Of a stretch of 64,000 bases of DNA, positions 52,185 to 60,694 are shown piece by piece (position 1 is the first letter of the stretch; every line of letters begins with the position of its first letter). The stretch comes from an uncultured Lachnospiraceae bacterium. GTDB taxonomy: Bacteria > Bacillota > Clostridia > Lachnospirales > Lachnospiraceae. Where the stretch lies: assembly GCA_910578335.1 (NCBI GenBank), contig CAJTPU010000007.1:98837-162836 (forward strand). Direction: 5' to 3'. The position numbers and the translations under genes were made by a program. A model generated the notes under the pieces. The model saw only the letters and a list, made by a program, of their open reading frames with translations, ran no database searches and was not told the origin of the DNA.

Positions 52185-53031
52185 GATTTGCGGATTGACA
52201 AAACGGTATGGGAAGAACAGGGGGGTGCAGAATATTTCTTTTGCGGTGGAAAGGGGCGAAATATTTGGTTTTTTAGGTCCAAACGGGGCGGGAAAATCCA
52301 CTACAATCCGCTGCCTTTTGGGTATGCTGCGTTATGAAGCGGGAGAAATCAGGATTTTGGGACATTGTGCGGGGAAGGAGCAGAAGGCGATTCTGCGAAA
52401 AACAGGGTATATGCCTTCAGAGGTGATGTTTTATCCTTCCATGACGGCGGGGCAGGTGGTAAAGCTGGCGGCAGATATCAGAGGGCTTTCATGCGAGGCG
52501 GAGGCGGAGAGGCTTTGCGGGCTGCTTGGGGTGGACAGGAAAAAGCGGATATCCGAATTGTCTCTGGGCAATCGGAAAAAGGTAAGCATTGTCTGTGCCA
52601 TGCAGCATAAGCCTGCGCTTCTGATTTTGGATGAACCCACCTCGGGACTGGACCCGCTGATGCAGGAGGTATTCTGGGAGCTGCTTACAAAAGCCGGTGA
52701 AGAGGGAACGGCCTGTTTTCTTTCTTCTCACGTGCTGACTGAGGTCAGGCAGTACTGCAGGCGTGCCGCCATTATCAGAGAGGGCAGTCTGGTGCGGGTG
52801 GATACGGTAGAAAATCTGCTGCAGTCTTCCCTTCGGCACATCAAGCTTGCCGGTGTGGAGGAAGCGCCGGCGCTTCCTGAAATTACGGGAATCAAAAGGG
52901 AAAAGGACAGCATCTCTTTTTCCTACACGGGCAATATGCAAAAACTGCTCCATGCACTCCTTGTGCTTGCGCCCAAGGACGTGCTGATAGAGGAGCCTTC
53001 GATGGAGGAAATGTTCAAATGGTACTATTGA
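52168..53031 (+). CDS. ABC transporter ATP-binding protein
   Basis: 287 residues from ATG 52168, with GGAGGA upstream. Walker A GPNGAGKSTT, signature ELSLGNRKKVS (variant of LSGGQ), Walker B LLILDEPTSGLDP, and H-loop SSHVLTEV. A C-terminal extension (~65 residues) ends in EEPSMEEMFKWYY, typical of the CcmA/DrrA-like export ATPases. It partners with the overlapping permease gene. Confidence 0.92.
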   Translation: MEKAIEICGLTKRYGKNRGVQNISFAVERGEIFGFLGPNGAGKSTTIRCLLGMLRYEAGEIRILGHCAGKEQKAILRKTGYMPSEVMFYPSMTAGQVVKLAADIRGLSCEAEAERLCGLLGVDRKKRISELSLGNRKKVSIVCAMQHKPALLILDEPTSGLDPLMQEVFWELLTKAGEEGTACFLSSHVLTEVRQYCRRAAIIREGSLVRVDTVENLLQSSLRHIKLAGVEEAPALPEITGIKREKDSISFSYTGNMQKLLHALLVLAPKDVLIEEPSMEEMFKWYY

Positions 53032-53807
53032 TACATGAATGCAAATCACATAGAAAAAGTCTGCTGGTTTGGTCTTTATGCGTGGGGGCGCTTTGCTTCG
53101 CCTGTCTGCTTTTGTATGACTCTCTTGCGGATTCTATGGACAGTATGTCGGCGATGTTTTCCGAAATGGGCGCTTTCAGTCAGGCGCTGGGTATGGACAG
53201 GGTGAGCATTGGAACGCTGGAGGGATATTATGCCGTGGAAATCTCCATTATGCTTTCTCTTGGGGGCGGACTCTTTGCGGCTATGTCCGGCAGCGCGCTT
53301 GTGGCAAAGGAGGAGGAAGGGCATACTGCGGAATTTTTAAATACCCTGCCTCTTTCCCGCCGGCAGATTCTGGCTGCAAAATACGCGGCGTTTTTGTGTC
53401 TGGTATTCTTGTTTGGCGCGGTGACGCTCTTGTTTGTTCTGGCAGGCTTTGCCTGCATGGGGGAGAGCGTACATGTGGCGAATCTGCTGCGGTATCAGGG
53501 AGCGGCATTTTTGATGCAGCTTGAGATTGGCAGCATATGTTTCTTTTTCTCAGCCATATGCAGAAAGAAACCGACGGGAGCGGCGCTGGGGCTTACGGTA
53601 TTCTTATATATGCTGGATTTGCTTTTAAGAGTGGTGCCGGCATTAGAGCCTGCGAAATATATAACGCCGTTTTATTTTGCAAATGCCTCGGATATTTTTG
53701 CAGAGAGCGCGGTAAATATACCGCTGCTGTCCGGCGGCGCCTGCGCCTGTGCGGTTTTCTTTCTGGCGGCGCTTTTTATGTACGAGAGACGCGATATATC
53801 CGGCTAA
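53019..53807 (+). CDS. ABC transporter permease (ABC-2 type)
   Basis: 262 residues; ATG 53019 overlaps the ATPase gene by 13 nt. Six hydrophobic segments with the ABC-2 cytoplasmic motif VAKEEEGHTAEFLNTLPLSRRQILAAKYAAF. It likely exports a small molecule or peptide, perhaps for resistance or self-protection, under the LytTR regulator. Substrate unknown. Confidence 0.88.
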   Translation: MVLLIHECKSHRKSLLVWSLCVGALCFACLLLYDSLADSMDSMSAMFSEMGAFSQALGMDRVSIGTLEGYYAVEISIMLSLGGGLFAAMSGSALVAKEEEGHTAEFLNTLPLSRRQILAAKYAAFLCLVFLFGAVTLLFVLAGFACMGESVHVANLLRYQGAAFLMQLEIGSICFFFSAICRKKPTGAALGLTVFLYMLDLLLRVVPALEPAKYITPFYFANASDIFAESAVNIPLLSGGACACAVFFLAALFMYERRDISG

Positions 53808-53821
53808 TGATAAACTCAAAC

Positions 53822-53850
53822 TTGTAAAGCCATATCCTGTGTGATAAAAT
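53822..53850 (+). promoter_or_regulatory. Promoter of the M18 aminopeptidase gene
   Basis: TTGTAA (53822-53827), 17 nt, TAAAAT (53845-53850), 43 nt before the start codon. Confidence 0.6.
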
Positions 53851-53893
53851 TTGTATGACACTACCGCATTGCGGTGAAAGAGAGGGAATGGCA

Positions 53894-55210
53894 ATGAAAA
53901 ATTACAGAGACAACGAAACATGTACCGAGGAGCTGCTTACTTTTATACAGGAAAGCCCAAGTGCTTTTCACGCGGTGGAGCGTATCAAACAGAAGCTGCT
54001 TGCGGCGGGCTACGCAGAGCTGAAAGAGGAAAAGGAGTGGGCTCTTTCGGAGGGCGGCAGGTATTTTGTGACAAGGAATGATTCTTCCGTGGCGGCGTTT
54101 GCCATACCGGCGGGGCAAACGCTGGAAGAAGGGCAGAACAGTCTTGCCGGAGTGAAAGGATTTCACATTACGGCAGCGCACAGTGATTCTCCCGCCTTTA
54201 AAATCAAGGAAAACCCGGAGATGGCGGGAGAGCAGTATGTCCGGCTGAATACGGAAAAATACGGCGGCATGATTATGAGCACATGGCTGGACAGGGCGCT
54301 CTCCGTGGCGGGCAGGGTGATATTTTTGCAGAACCAAAAACTGACAAGCCGCCTTGTCAATGTGGACAGGGATATGCTGGTGATTCCCAATCTGGCAATT
54401 CATATGGGGCGGGACATGAATAAGGGCGTGGAATACAATGCCCAGACCGACATGCTGCCGCTTTATGGCGAGGCGGGCGGCGAAGCCGGCTTTATGGAAC
54501 TGATAGCCAAAGAAGCAGGCGTAAAACCGGAAGAAATACTGGCGCATGATTTGTTTTTGTATGTCAGGGAAAAAGGGAAACAGATTGGCGGAAACAAAGA
54601 GTTTGTTCTTTCGCCGCGGCTTGACGATTTGCAGTGTGCCTTTGCGTCGGCAACAGCCATGGCAAACAGCATCCCCAGGGATTATATTAACGTCTGTGTG
54701 ATATTTGACAATGAGGAAGTTGGCAGCGGTACAAGGCAGGGGGCGGATTCCACTTTTCTGACGGATGTTCTGGCGCGGATACAGGAAGCTTTCGGAAAGC
54801 CGGATAGCTGGCTCAGGCAGAAAATTGCTGACAGCTTTCTGATTTCGGCGGACAATGCCCATGCAGTGCATCCCAATCATCCGGAGAAAGCGGACCCTGT
54901 CAACAAGCCGGTATTAAACGGCGGTATTGTGATAAAATACCATGGCGCGCAGAGATATGCGACTGACGCCATAACGGCGGCGCAGGTAAAGGAGCTATGC
55001 AGGGAAGCGGATGTGCCGGTGCAGGTTTACAGCAACCGTTCGGATATTGCGGGGGGCGTTACGCTCGGCAATATTTCCGTGGCGCATGTGTCCGTTCCCA
55101 CGGCGGATATCGGACTGCCGCAGCTTGCCATGCATTCCGCGCTGGAAACGGCGGGAAGCAGGGACACGGCGTATGCAGTCCGCATGTTTCAGACTTTTTT
55201 TGCCAAATAA
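53894..55210 (+). CDS. M18-family (aspartyl-type) aminopeptidase
   Basis: 438 residues from ATG 53894, 7 nt after GAGAGGG; ATG 53888 is close. A two-metal aminopeptidase in the cytoplasm: metal and catalytic residues fall in TAAHSDSPAFKIK, LDDLQCAFAS, DNEEVGSGTRQGADS and SADNAHAVHPNHPEK. GGIVIKYHGAQRYATDA and SDIAGGVTLGNIS are M18 core motifs. Full family length. It probably trims N-terminal residues from peptides. Confidence 0.93.
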   Translation: MKNYRDNETCTEELLTFIQESPSAFHAVERIKQKLLAAGYAELKEEKEWALSEGGRYFVTRNDSSVAAFAIPAGQTLEEGQNSLAGVKGFHITAAHSDSPAFKIKENPEMAGEQYVRLNTEKYGGMIMSTWLDRALSVAGRVIFLQNQKLTSRLVNVDRDMLVIPNLAIHMGRDMNKGVEYNAQTDMLPLYGEAGGEAGFMELIAKEAGVKPEEILAHDLFLYVREKGKQIGGNKEFVLSPRLDDLQCAFASATAMANSIPRDYINVCVIFDNEEVGSGTRQGADSTFLTDVLARIQEAFGKPDSWLRQKIADSFLISADNAHAVHPNHPEKADPVNKPVLNGGIVIKYHGAQRYATDAITAAQVKELCREADVPVQVYSNRSDIAGGVTLGNISVAHVSVPTADIGLPQLAMHSALETAGSRDTAYAVRMFQTFFAK

Positions 55211-55231
55211 AAATCGAGCCGCTCATCTTTG

Positions 55232-56155
55232 TCAGATGGGCGTTTGGATGGATTTGATGTATTCCGTCGGCGTACAGTTCAGGTATTTTTTAAACAGCTT
55301 GTTATAGTAGCTGGTGCTGTTGAAGCCGACGGAGGCGGCGAGCGTGGAGATGGACTTGGCTGCTTCATCTCCGCGCATAATTTTTCTTGTAGATTCAAAA
55401 ATTCTGTATTTCATCAAATATTCAAAGGGAGTAAGACCCAGAGAACGCTTGAAACAACGGCAGCATTCGCTTTTGCTGACGTGGATGGAAGCGGAAATTT
55501 CTTCTAAGGTCAGAGGCTCCATGTGCTTTTTTTCAATAAATAAAATGGCTTCTTTGATGCGCGCGCTGTCCACGGAAACATGAGGAGACTCTGTCACGGA
55601 GCCCTCCCGGGGAGTGGCAAAGGGAAGCAGAAGCTTCCAGAAGTAGCACAACAGGCTTTTTACCGCAAGCTCATATCCATATCTTTTTTCCGTACAGTAA
55701 AAATAAGTATCTTCAGCAAGCCGCAGCATTTCTTTTGTGGCGTCGTCCGTCTTTTGCAGTATCAGAAAGTGCAAAAAGGGGGAGGAGAGAATGGGCGTCA
55801 GGTATTTTGCGGACATACTGGTCTTGCCGTAGCCAAATAAAAAGGAGGGATGAAACTTCACTGTATGCAGTATACATGCTTTTTTGTCGGCGCTGCGAAT
55901 GGAGTGGAGCCTGTTCTGGTTTAGGAAGAAGCCTTCGCCGGGTGCGAGAGGTATGTTCTGGTCTGCAAGGCGCAGCAATGCATTGCCGGATGTTACAATG
56001 GTGACCTCTATCTCGTCGTGCCACTGCCAGCGTATCATCTGCATATAAAGCCGGGAAAGGTCGGTAGAATAGGTGCTGACCGGAAAGTCAATATTTGATA
56101 CCGGAGCAGGGCAGAACAATGCTTCGTCCGGCTTTTTTGTATTTTCATTTGCCAT
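55232..56155 (-). CDS. AraC-family transcriptional regulator
   Basis: 307 residues from ATG at 56155, with AAAGGAA upstream on the minus strand; a longer open frame lacks support. The N-terminal half is a cupin-like sensor (IPLAPGEGFFLNQNRLHSIRS); the C-terminal ~100 residues are the double HTH (LTLEEISASIHVSKSECCRCFKRSLGLTPFEYLMKYRIFESTRKI, then LAASVGFNSTSYYNKLFKKYLNCTPTEYI). Probably senses a sugar-like ligand. Divergent from the protease gene at 56463. Confidence 0.92.
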   Translation of the reverse strand: MANENTKKPDEALFCPAPVSNIDFPVSTYSTDLSRLYMQMIRWQWHDEIEVTIVTSGNALLRLADQNIPLAPGEGFFLNQNRLHSIRSADKKACILHTVKFHPSFLFGYGKTSMSAKYLTPILSSPFLHFLILQKTDDATKEMLRLAEDTYFYCTEKRYGYELAVKSLLCYFWKLLLPFATPREGSVTESPHVSVDSARIKEAILFIEKKHMEPLTLEEISASIHVSKSECCRCFKRSLGLTPFEYLMKYRIFESTRKIMRGDEAAKSISTLAASVGFNSTSYYNKLFKKYLNCTPTEYIKSIQTPI

Positions 56156-56210
56156 GGTAAATTCCTTTCGTACAAAGGTGTCGGGCGTATGCGAAGTACT
56201 ATTCCCTTGT

Positions 56211-56239
56211 AGTATAATGTCCGCAAAGGGCAGAGTCAA
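56211..56239 (-). promoter_or_regulatory. Promoter of the AraC regulator
   Basis: On the minus strand TTGACT (56234-56239), 17 nt, TATACT (56211-56216), 55 nt before the start. Plus-strand TATAAT (56213-56218) overlaps it and could serve the protease gene. Confidence 0.6.
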
Positions 56240-56462
56240 GTGCTTAGAAAAGGAGCGCCGACCACGTACGGGAAGATGTTTCTTCGGGATTTGACGAGCG
56301 GGGCAACGCGACTGCGACAGGCGCATATGATATGGCAGAGGATTTTTGTTTGTCGGCGTGAACCTGCAAAAAAATGCTCCGGTACACACAAGTCCGGCAG
56401 CAGACGCAGATTGGGGATTTGTGCCGCTCTGCCGTGCAAATCTTTCGCCATGGAGGAGGAAA
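56240..56462 (+). other. Intergenic leader region upstream of the subtilisin-like protease
   Basis: Between the AraC promoter and the protease start I see no gene; an open frame covers 56346-56462 in phase with the protease but lacks a ribosome site. This would be the untranslated leader if the TATAAT at 56213 is used. Confidence 0.35.
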
Positions 56463-58370
56463 ATGGAAAATCAAAAGCTGGAAAATCTTTTAAATCTGGC
56501 GTTGGAGACGCCGGAGGCGCTGCGGGAAAAGTCCCTGAACCTGAATGTGGGGTATGAAGCGGCAAGCCGTACATGGGAGCTGATAGTGAAATACAATGGC
56601 AATTTATCCGCCCTTGCCGCAATGGGAATCGGTGTGGAAGAGCTGCTTGCCGGCTATGCCGTGCTCACCGTGCCGGAGGAATTTGTCGACGAGGTGGCAG
56701 AGCTCCCCGAAATTGAATATGTAGAAAAACCCAAGCGCCTGTTTTTTGCAGTGGACAATTTACCCATGAACCCGTTTCCCGCAGACAGCGGATTTGCAGG
56801 CGGCATATCCGGGGATTATCACTCCATGGAGCAGGCAAAAGAGGCTTCCTGCATCTTACCTGTCACAGTGCGGGAGCCTTATCTGGACGGGGGAGGCGTC
56901 GTTGTGGGGGTTGTTGACTCTGGAATTGACTATACCAACCGGCATTTTCGCAATGCGGACGGAACAAGCAGGATTTTGTACCTGTGGGACCAGACGCTGC
57001 CGTGGGAGGAAACGGCGGCAAGGAACGAGATGGAAACGGGAGAGACGGCGCGGGCAGCAGAAAGGAGACCGCCGGAGGGGTTTCTTCTGGGAACGGAATT
57101 TGACAAAGCGCAGATTGACGCGGCGCTGGCGGCGGATTCGCCCGCAGAGGGCTTTCTTGTCGTGCCGAGCCGTGATGTAAGCGGGCATGGCACAGCGGTG
57201 GCGGGCATTGCGGCAGGAAGCAGCGCAGGAGGATATGAGGGGGTGGCGCCAAAAAGCTATCTGATAGTGGTAAAGCTGGGTGCGGCGGACCCGGATTCTT
57301 TTCCGCGGACTACGGAGCTTATGCGCGCTGTCACCTATGTAGTAAAAAAGGCACAGCAGCTCGGGCTGCCGCTTGCCCTCAATTTAAGCTTTGGCAATAC
57401 CTATGGGGCACACAACGGTTCTTCTCTTCTGGAACGTTTTCTGGACAATGCATCGGAGGTGGGCAGAACGGTAATCTGCGTGGGAAGCGGCAATGAAGGC
57501 GCTTCTGCGGGGCACCTGCAGGGAAATACGGGACTGGCAGGGGGCAGGCTTTTGGCGGGAGCGGACAGTTATGCGGAGCTGGCGGTTGCCGCTTATGAGA
57601 CGGCGCTCAATGTACAGCTTTGGAAAAATTATGCGGACCGCTACAGAATTACGCTGCGTTCCCCGGGAGGAGAAGAGATTCTACTGCCGGAGAACGGGTT
57701 TGGCAAGTTGTCTTTTGTGGTGGAGCAGACCGTTATTTTAGTGTATATGGGAGAACCGACGCCTTATTCCGTGGCGCAGGAAATTTATTTTGACTTTATC
57801 CCCCAAAGGGAGTACATTGCGCCGGGGGTCTGGACATTTCAGATAGAGTTTGTGTCCGGCGTGACGGGACAGTATTATTTTTATCTTCCAAACGAGAGGG
57901 TGCGAAATGCGGGTACGCGTTTCTTTTCGCCGAGCCCGCAGGTGACGCTGACCATTCCTTCCACGGCGCAGAAGGTGGTTACGGTTGCGGCTTACGACAG
58001 CGTTTATGAGGCATATGCGGACTTTTCCGGCAGGGGTTACAGATATCCGGAACGGACGATGGGACCCACTGCATCAGGGGCGGTGAAGCCCGATTTGGCG
58101 GCGCCCGGCGTAAATATCCTGGCGCCGGATACCTTTGGCGGCTACGGCTATTTTACGGGGACTTCTTTTGCCACGCCGTTTGTGACGGGAGCCGCCGCGC
58201 TTTTGATGCAGTGGGGCATTGGGCGGGGAAATGATTTGTTTTTATATGGGGAAAAGGTGAAAGCGTATCTGCGCAGGGGCGCGAGGGCGCTGCGCGGGGA
58301 GAGCGAGCTGCCGAATGAGAGGGTGGGCTATGGAGCGCTTTGTGTGGAAGCGAGCCTGCCGGCATTGTGA
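56463..58370 (+). CDS. Subtilisin-family (S8) serine protease without signal peptide, Csp-like
   Basis: 635 residues from ATG 56463, with GGAGGA 4 nt upstream. The catalytic triad is intact: Asp152 (VVDSGIDY), His242 (SGHGTAVAG) and Ser568 (GTSFATPFV), with oxyanion Asn in LNLSFGNTYGAHNG/GNEGAS. A prodomain-like N-terminus (~90 residues) precedes it, but there is no signal sequence, as in the Csp germination proteases of Clostridia; a ~130-residue insertion lies between His and Ser. Possible roles are germination or intracellular proteolysis; the first is only inferred. Confidence 0.88.
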   Translation: MENQKLENLLNLALETPEALREKSLNLNVGYEAASRTWELIVKYNGNLSALAAMGIGVEELLAGYAVLTVPEEFVDEVAELPEIEYVEKPKRLFFAVDNLPMNPFPADSGFAGGISGDYHSMEQAKEASCILPVTVREPYLDGGGVVVGVVDSGIDYTNRHFRNADGTSRILYLWDQTLPWEETAARNEMETGETARAAERRPPEGFLLGTEFDKAQIDAALAADSPAEGFLVVPSRDVSGHGTAVAGIAAGSSAGGYEGVAPKSYLIVVKLGAADPDSFPRTTELMRAVTYVVKKAQQLGLPLALNLSFGNTYGAHNGSSLLERFLDNASEVGRTVICVGSGNEGASAGHLQGNTGLAGGRLLAGADSYAELAVAAYETALNVQLWKNYADRYRITLRSPGGEEILLPENGFGKLSFVVEQTVILVYMGEPTPYSVAQEIYFDFIPQREYIAPGVWTFQIEFVSGVTGQYYFYLPNERVRNAGTRFFSPSPQVTLTIPSTAQKVVTVAAYDSVYEAYADFSGRGYRYPERTMGPTASGAVKPDLAAPGVNILAPDTFGGYGYFTGTSFATPFVTGAAALLMQWGIGRGNDLFLYGEKVKAYLRRGARALRGESELPNERVGYGALCVEASLPAL

Positions 58371-58391
58371 TATGCCTAAAGGCAAAAAATC

Positions 58392-58420
58392 TTGTGAAAG
58401 TTTCCCGTTAGTGATATAAT
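58392..58420 (+). promoter_or_regulatory. Promoter of the hemerythrin/receiver gene
   Basis: TTGTGA (58392-58397), 17 nt, TATAAT (58415-58420), 53 nt before the start codon. Confidence 0.65.
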
Positions 58421-58473
58421 AATGGCATTACAATTTGTAAAAGTAACATCCTGATATATAAAGGAGAAGTGTC

Positions 58474-59829
58474 ATGAATCAAATTGCATGGAAGGACAGT
58501 TATAAAATCGGCGTGGATTTTATTGATAAAGAGCATAAGACGCTTTTTGCAAGGATGAATAAGCTGCTCAAGATTATTGAGGAGGAAGAGAAAAGCGAGT
58601 GGGCATGCCGTGAGGGCGTAAAATATTTGAAAAGCCATGCCACGGAGCATTTTGAACACGAAGAAGCATATATGCAGTCGATTCAATACAGTGAATATGA
58701 GGTACATAAGCGCTTGCATGACAATTTCCGGTATAAGACGCTGCCGGCGTTAGAAGCGGAGATGGAGGAGGCGGGATATTCCGAGGAATCCATCCGGCAT
58801 TTTCTCGGCGTCTGCATCGGCTGGGTAATCGGACATACCCAGACGGAGGACCAGGCAATCGCAGGCAGGGTGACGAGCAAGTGGGTGAATATTCCGCATG
58901 AAGAGGAGAAGGAAGCGTTAGAGGCGTCAATTATCCAGCTTATGCAGGAGATGTTCCACTTGGATGCGCAGTTAATCAGCGAACAGTACGCCGGAGAAGA
59001 TTTTGGTAAAATCATCTGCAACCGCTTTTTCTATCGGGGCAAACAGAAGGAAAAGTGGGAGGTTACGATTGTTTTTGAAGAAAGGCTTCTGCTTCAGATT
59101 ATAAGCGGAATTTTAAATACGGAATACAAGCGGGTTGACGATATGGTGATAAATGTAATCCGCTATCTTTCCCGACAGTTTTTGGAGAAACTCAGAGAAG
59201 GTTTCCCGGCAATAGATTTGTTAGAACTGGAGAAGGAAAGTCTGTTGACCCATGAGCAGCTTTCCAATTCTTTTGCGCGCGAGCAGCCGGTCTGCAGCCT
59301 TTTGTTTCACACAAGGGATGGGTATTTTGCCTTCAGCGCGGCGGCAAAGGATTCTCTTCGCGGTAAACTGACTTCTGTGGTGGACCCGCAGAACGCAATG
59401 GCAGCAGTCAAGGAGTATTTGTCTAAGGAAAATGAAAATGCAGAGCCGGCAAAAGAAAAGCTCAAAATTCTGGTAGTAGACGACTCGGAATTTATGCGGA
59501 CCAGAATGGTGCAGCTTTTGGAAGAACATTATGATTTGACAGAGGCGGCTTCCAGTGTATCCGCCATCAAGAAGATAGCGAAAGACCGTCCCAATCTGGT
59601 TCTGCTGGATTATGAGATGCCGGTCTGCGACGGAAGACAGGCGCTGGAAATGATTCGTTCAGACGAGGATATTGCGGATATACCGGTGATGTTTCTGACC
59701 GGCAGGGGCGATAAGGAAAGCGTAAAAAAGGTGATGGCGCTGAAGCCCGAGGGGTATTTGTTAAAGACGATGCCGGACGAGGCTATTAAGAAGAGTATTG
59801 ATGATTTCTTTGTCAAGAGAAACAAATAG
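58474..59829 (+). CDS. Hemerythrin - CheX-like - receiver fusion protein
   Basis: 451 residues from ATG 58474, with AAAGGAGAAG upstream. Residues 1-~135 are a bacteriohemerythrin: metal ligands at His21, His59 with Glu63, His78/82 and the IGHTQTED end motif for a di-iron site that binds oxygen. Residues ~165-310 resemble the CheX/CheC phosphatase-like fold (FEERLLLQIISGILNTEYKRVDDMVINVIRYLSRQFLEKL), without the ExxN pair I would need for phosphatase activity. Residues ~325-445 are a receiver (LVVDDSEFMRTRM, LLDYEMPVCDGRQ, LLKTMP). It may couple oxygen or redox sensing to the chemosensory phosphorelay. Confidence 0.8.
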   Translation: MNQIAWKDSYKIGVDFIDKEHKTLFARMNKLLKIIEEEEKSEWACREGVKYLKSHATEHFEHEEAYMQSIQYSEYEVHKRLHDNFRYKTLPALEAEMEEAGYSEESIRHFLGVCIGWVIGHTQTEDQAIAGRVTSKWVNIPHEEEKEALEASIIQLMQEMFHLDAQLISEQYAGEDFGKIICNRFFYRGKQKEKWEVTIVFEERLLLQIISGILNTEYKRVDDMVINVIRYLSRQFLEKLREGFPAIDLLELEKESLLTHEQLSNSFAREQPVCSLLFHTRDGYFAFSAAAKDSLRGKLTSVVDPQNAMAAVKEYLSKENENAEPAKEKLKILVVDDSEFMRTRMVQLLEEHYDLTEAASSVSAIKKIAKDRPNLVLLDYEMPVCDGRQALEMIRSDEDIADIPVMFLTGRGDKESVKKVMALKPEGYLLKTMPDEAIKKSIDDFFVKRNK

Positions 59830-59847
59830 CATATGTGATGGGAAGCG

Positions 59848-59874
59848 AAAAGCCGGAGATTTCTCCGGCTTTTA
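59848..59874 (+). terminator. Terminator of the hemerythrin fusion gene
   Basis: AAAAGCCGGAGA (59848-59859) pairs perfectly with TCTCCGGCTTTT (59862-59873), 2-nt loop. Confidence 0.8.
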
Positions 59875-59892
59875 AAATGGTAGAAGCGATGC

Positions 59893-59924
59893 AAAATTAA
59901 CATGATTTTGGACAAAATTAGCAT
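59893..59924 (+). promoter_or_regulatory. Paired LytTR-type sites upstream of the two-component operon
   Basis: Direct repeats AAAATTAACAT (59893) and AAAATTAGCAT (59914), 21 bp apart (two helical turns). The second starts 33 nt before the -10 TATAAT (59947-59952), and the -35 itself is poor, suggesting activator-dependent transcription. The same arrangement occurs at 62066. Confidence 0.65.
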
Positions 59925-59984
59925 AGAGAGTAAAAAAAACGTATGTTATAATAGAAGGAAAAAGAAAATGGAGGGAGTCTGCCT

Positions 59985-60689
59985 ATGAGAATAGCGGTTT
60001 GTGATGATTGCTTTGAAGATGCAATATATCTGAAGACACTTCTTGCCGGACATGAAATCAGCCTATATTCCAAGGCGGACGAGCTTCTGGCAGACATAGC
60101 AGATAAAAAGGCACATTATGATTTATATCTGCTGGATATTTACATGAATGCCTCCATGAACGGAATTGAACTGGCAAAAAGGCTTCGCAAGGTGGACAGG
60201 GAGGCGGCGATATGTTTTGTTTCAACCAGCGATGCATTTTATCGGGAGGCGTATGACCTTTATGCGGTGCAGTATCTGCTCAAGCCTGTGCAGGAAGAAG
60301 CCTTGAGAGAGCTTATAGAGCGCGTGTCAGAGCAGACGTCAAAGGGTCAGGGTAAGGAGCAGGTGCTCCGGTTTAAATGGCGGGGACAGATTGGTGCGAT
60401 TCCTTATAACAGGATTCTTTATATCAGCAGCAGAGAGCATACGATTTTCATTTACTGTGAGGATGGCACCGTGCAGAAATATAAAGGTAAGTTAAATGAA
60501 TTGGCTTTATCGGTGTGCGGCGACGTATTCCTCAGATGCCACCAGAGTTTTCTTGTCAATATCTATCAGGTAGATAACCTGAGCGGGAACGAACTGACAG
60601 CTTCGGGACATAGAATTCCGGTATCCAGACGGTATTATGCGGAGGTAAAGAAGCGGTATCAGGAGATGCTTTTTGAGGAGGTGGATTGA
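59985..60689 (+). CDS. AgrA-like LytTR response regulator
   Basis: 234 residues. Receiver (IAVCDDCFEDA, LYLLDIYMN with phospho-Asp, LLKPVQ) then LytTR DNA-binding domain (RFKWRGQIGAIPYNRILYISSREHTIFIYCEDG, CHQSFLVNIYQVDNL). Preceded by a well-placed GGAGGG. It is co-transcribed with the histidine kinase gene. No AgrB- or AgrD-like peptide genes are present, so the signal is not obviously a cyclic peptide. Confidence 0.92.
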   Translation: MRIAVCDDCFEDAIYLKTLLAGHEISLYSKADELLADIADKKAHYDLYLLDIYMNASMNGIELAKRLRKVDREAAICFVSTSDAFYREAYDLYAVQYLLKPVQEEALRELIERVSEQTSKGQGKEQVLRFKWRGQIGAIPYNRILYISSREHTIFIYCEDGTVQKYKGKLNELALSVCGDVFLRCHQSFLVNIYQVDNLSGNELTASGHRIPVSRRYYAEVKKRYQEMLFEEVD

Positions 60690-60694
60690 TACAA

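Noticed and set aside
53861..54880. A 339-codon minus-strand open frame inside the M18 aminopeptidase
   Set aside because: The plus-strand peptidase has all its metal-site motifs; the minus frame has no family resemblance.
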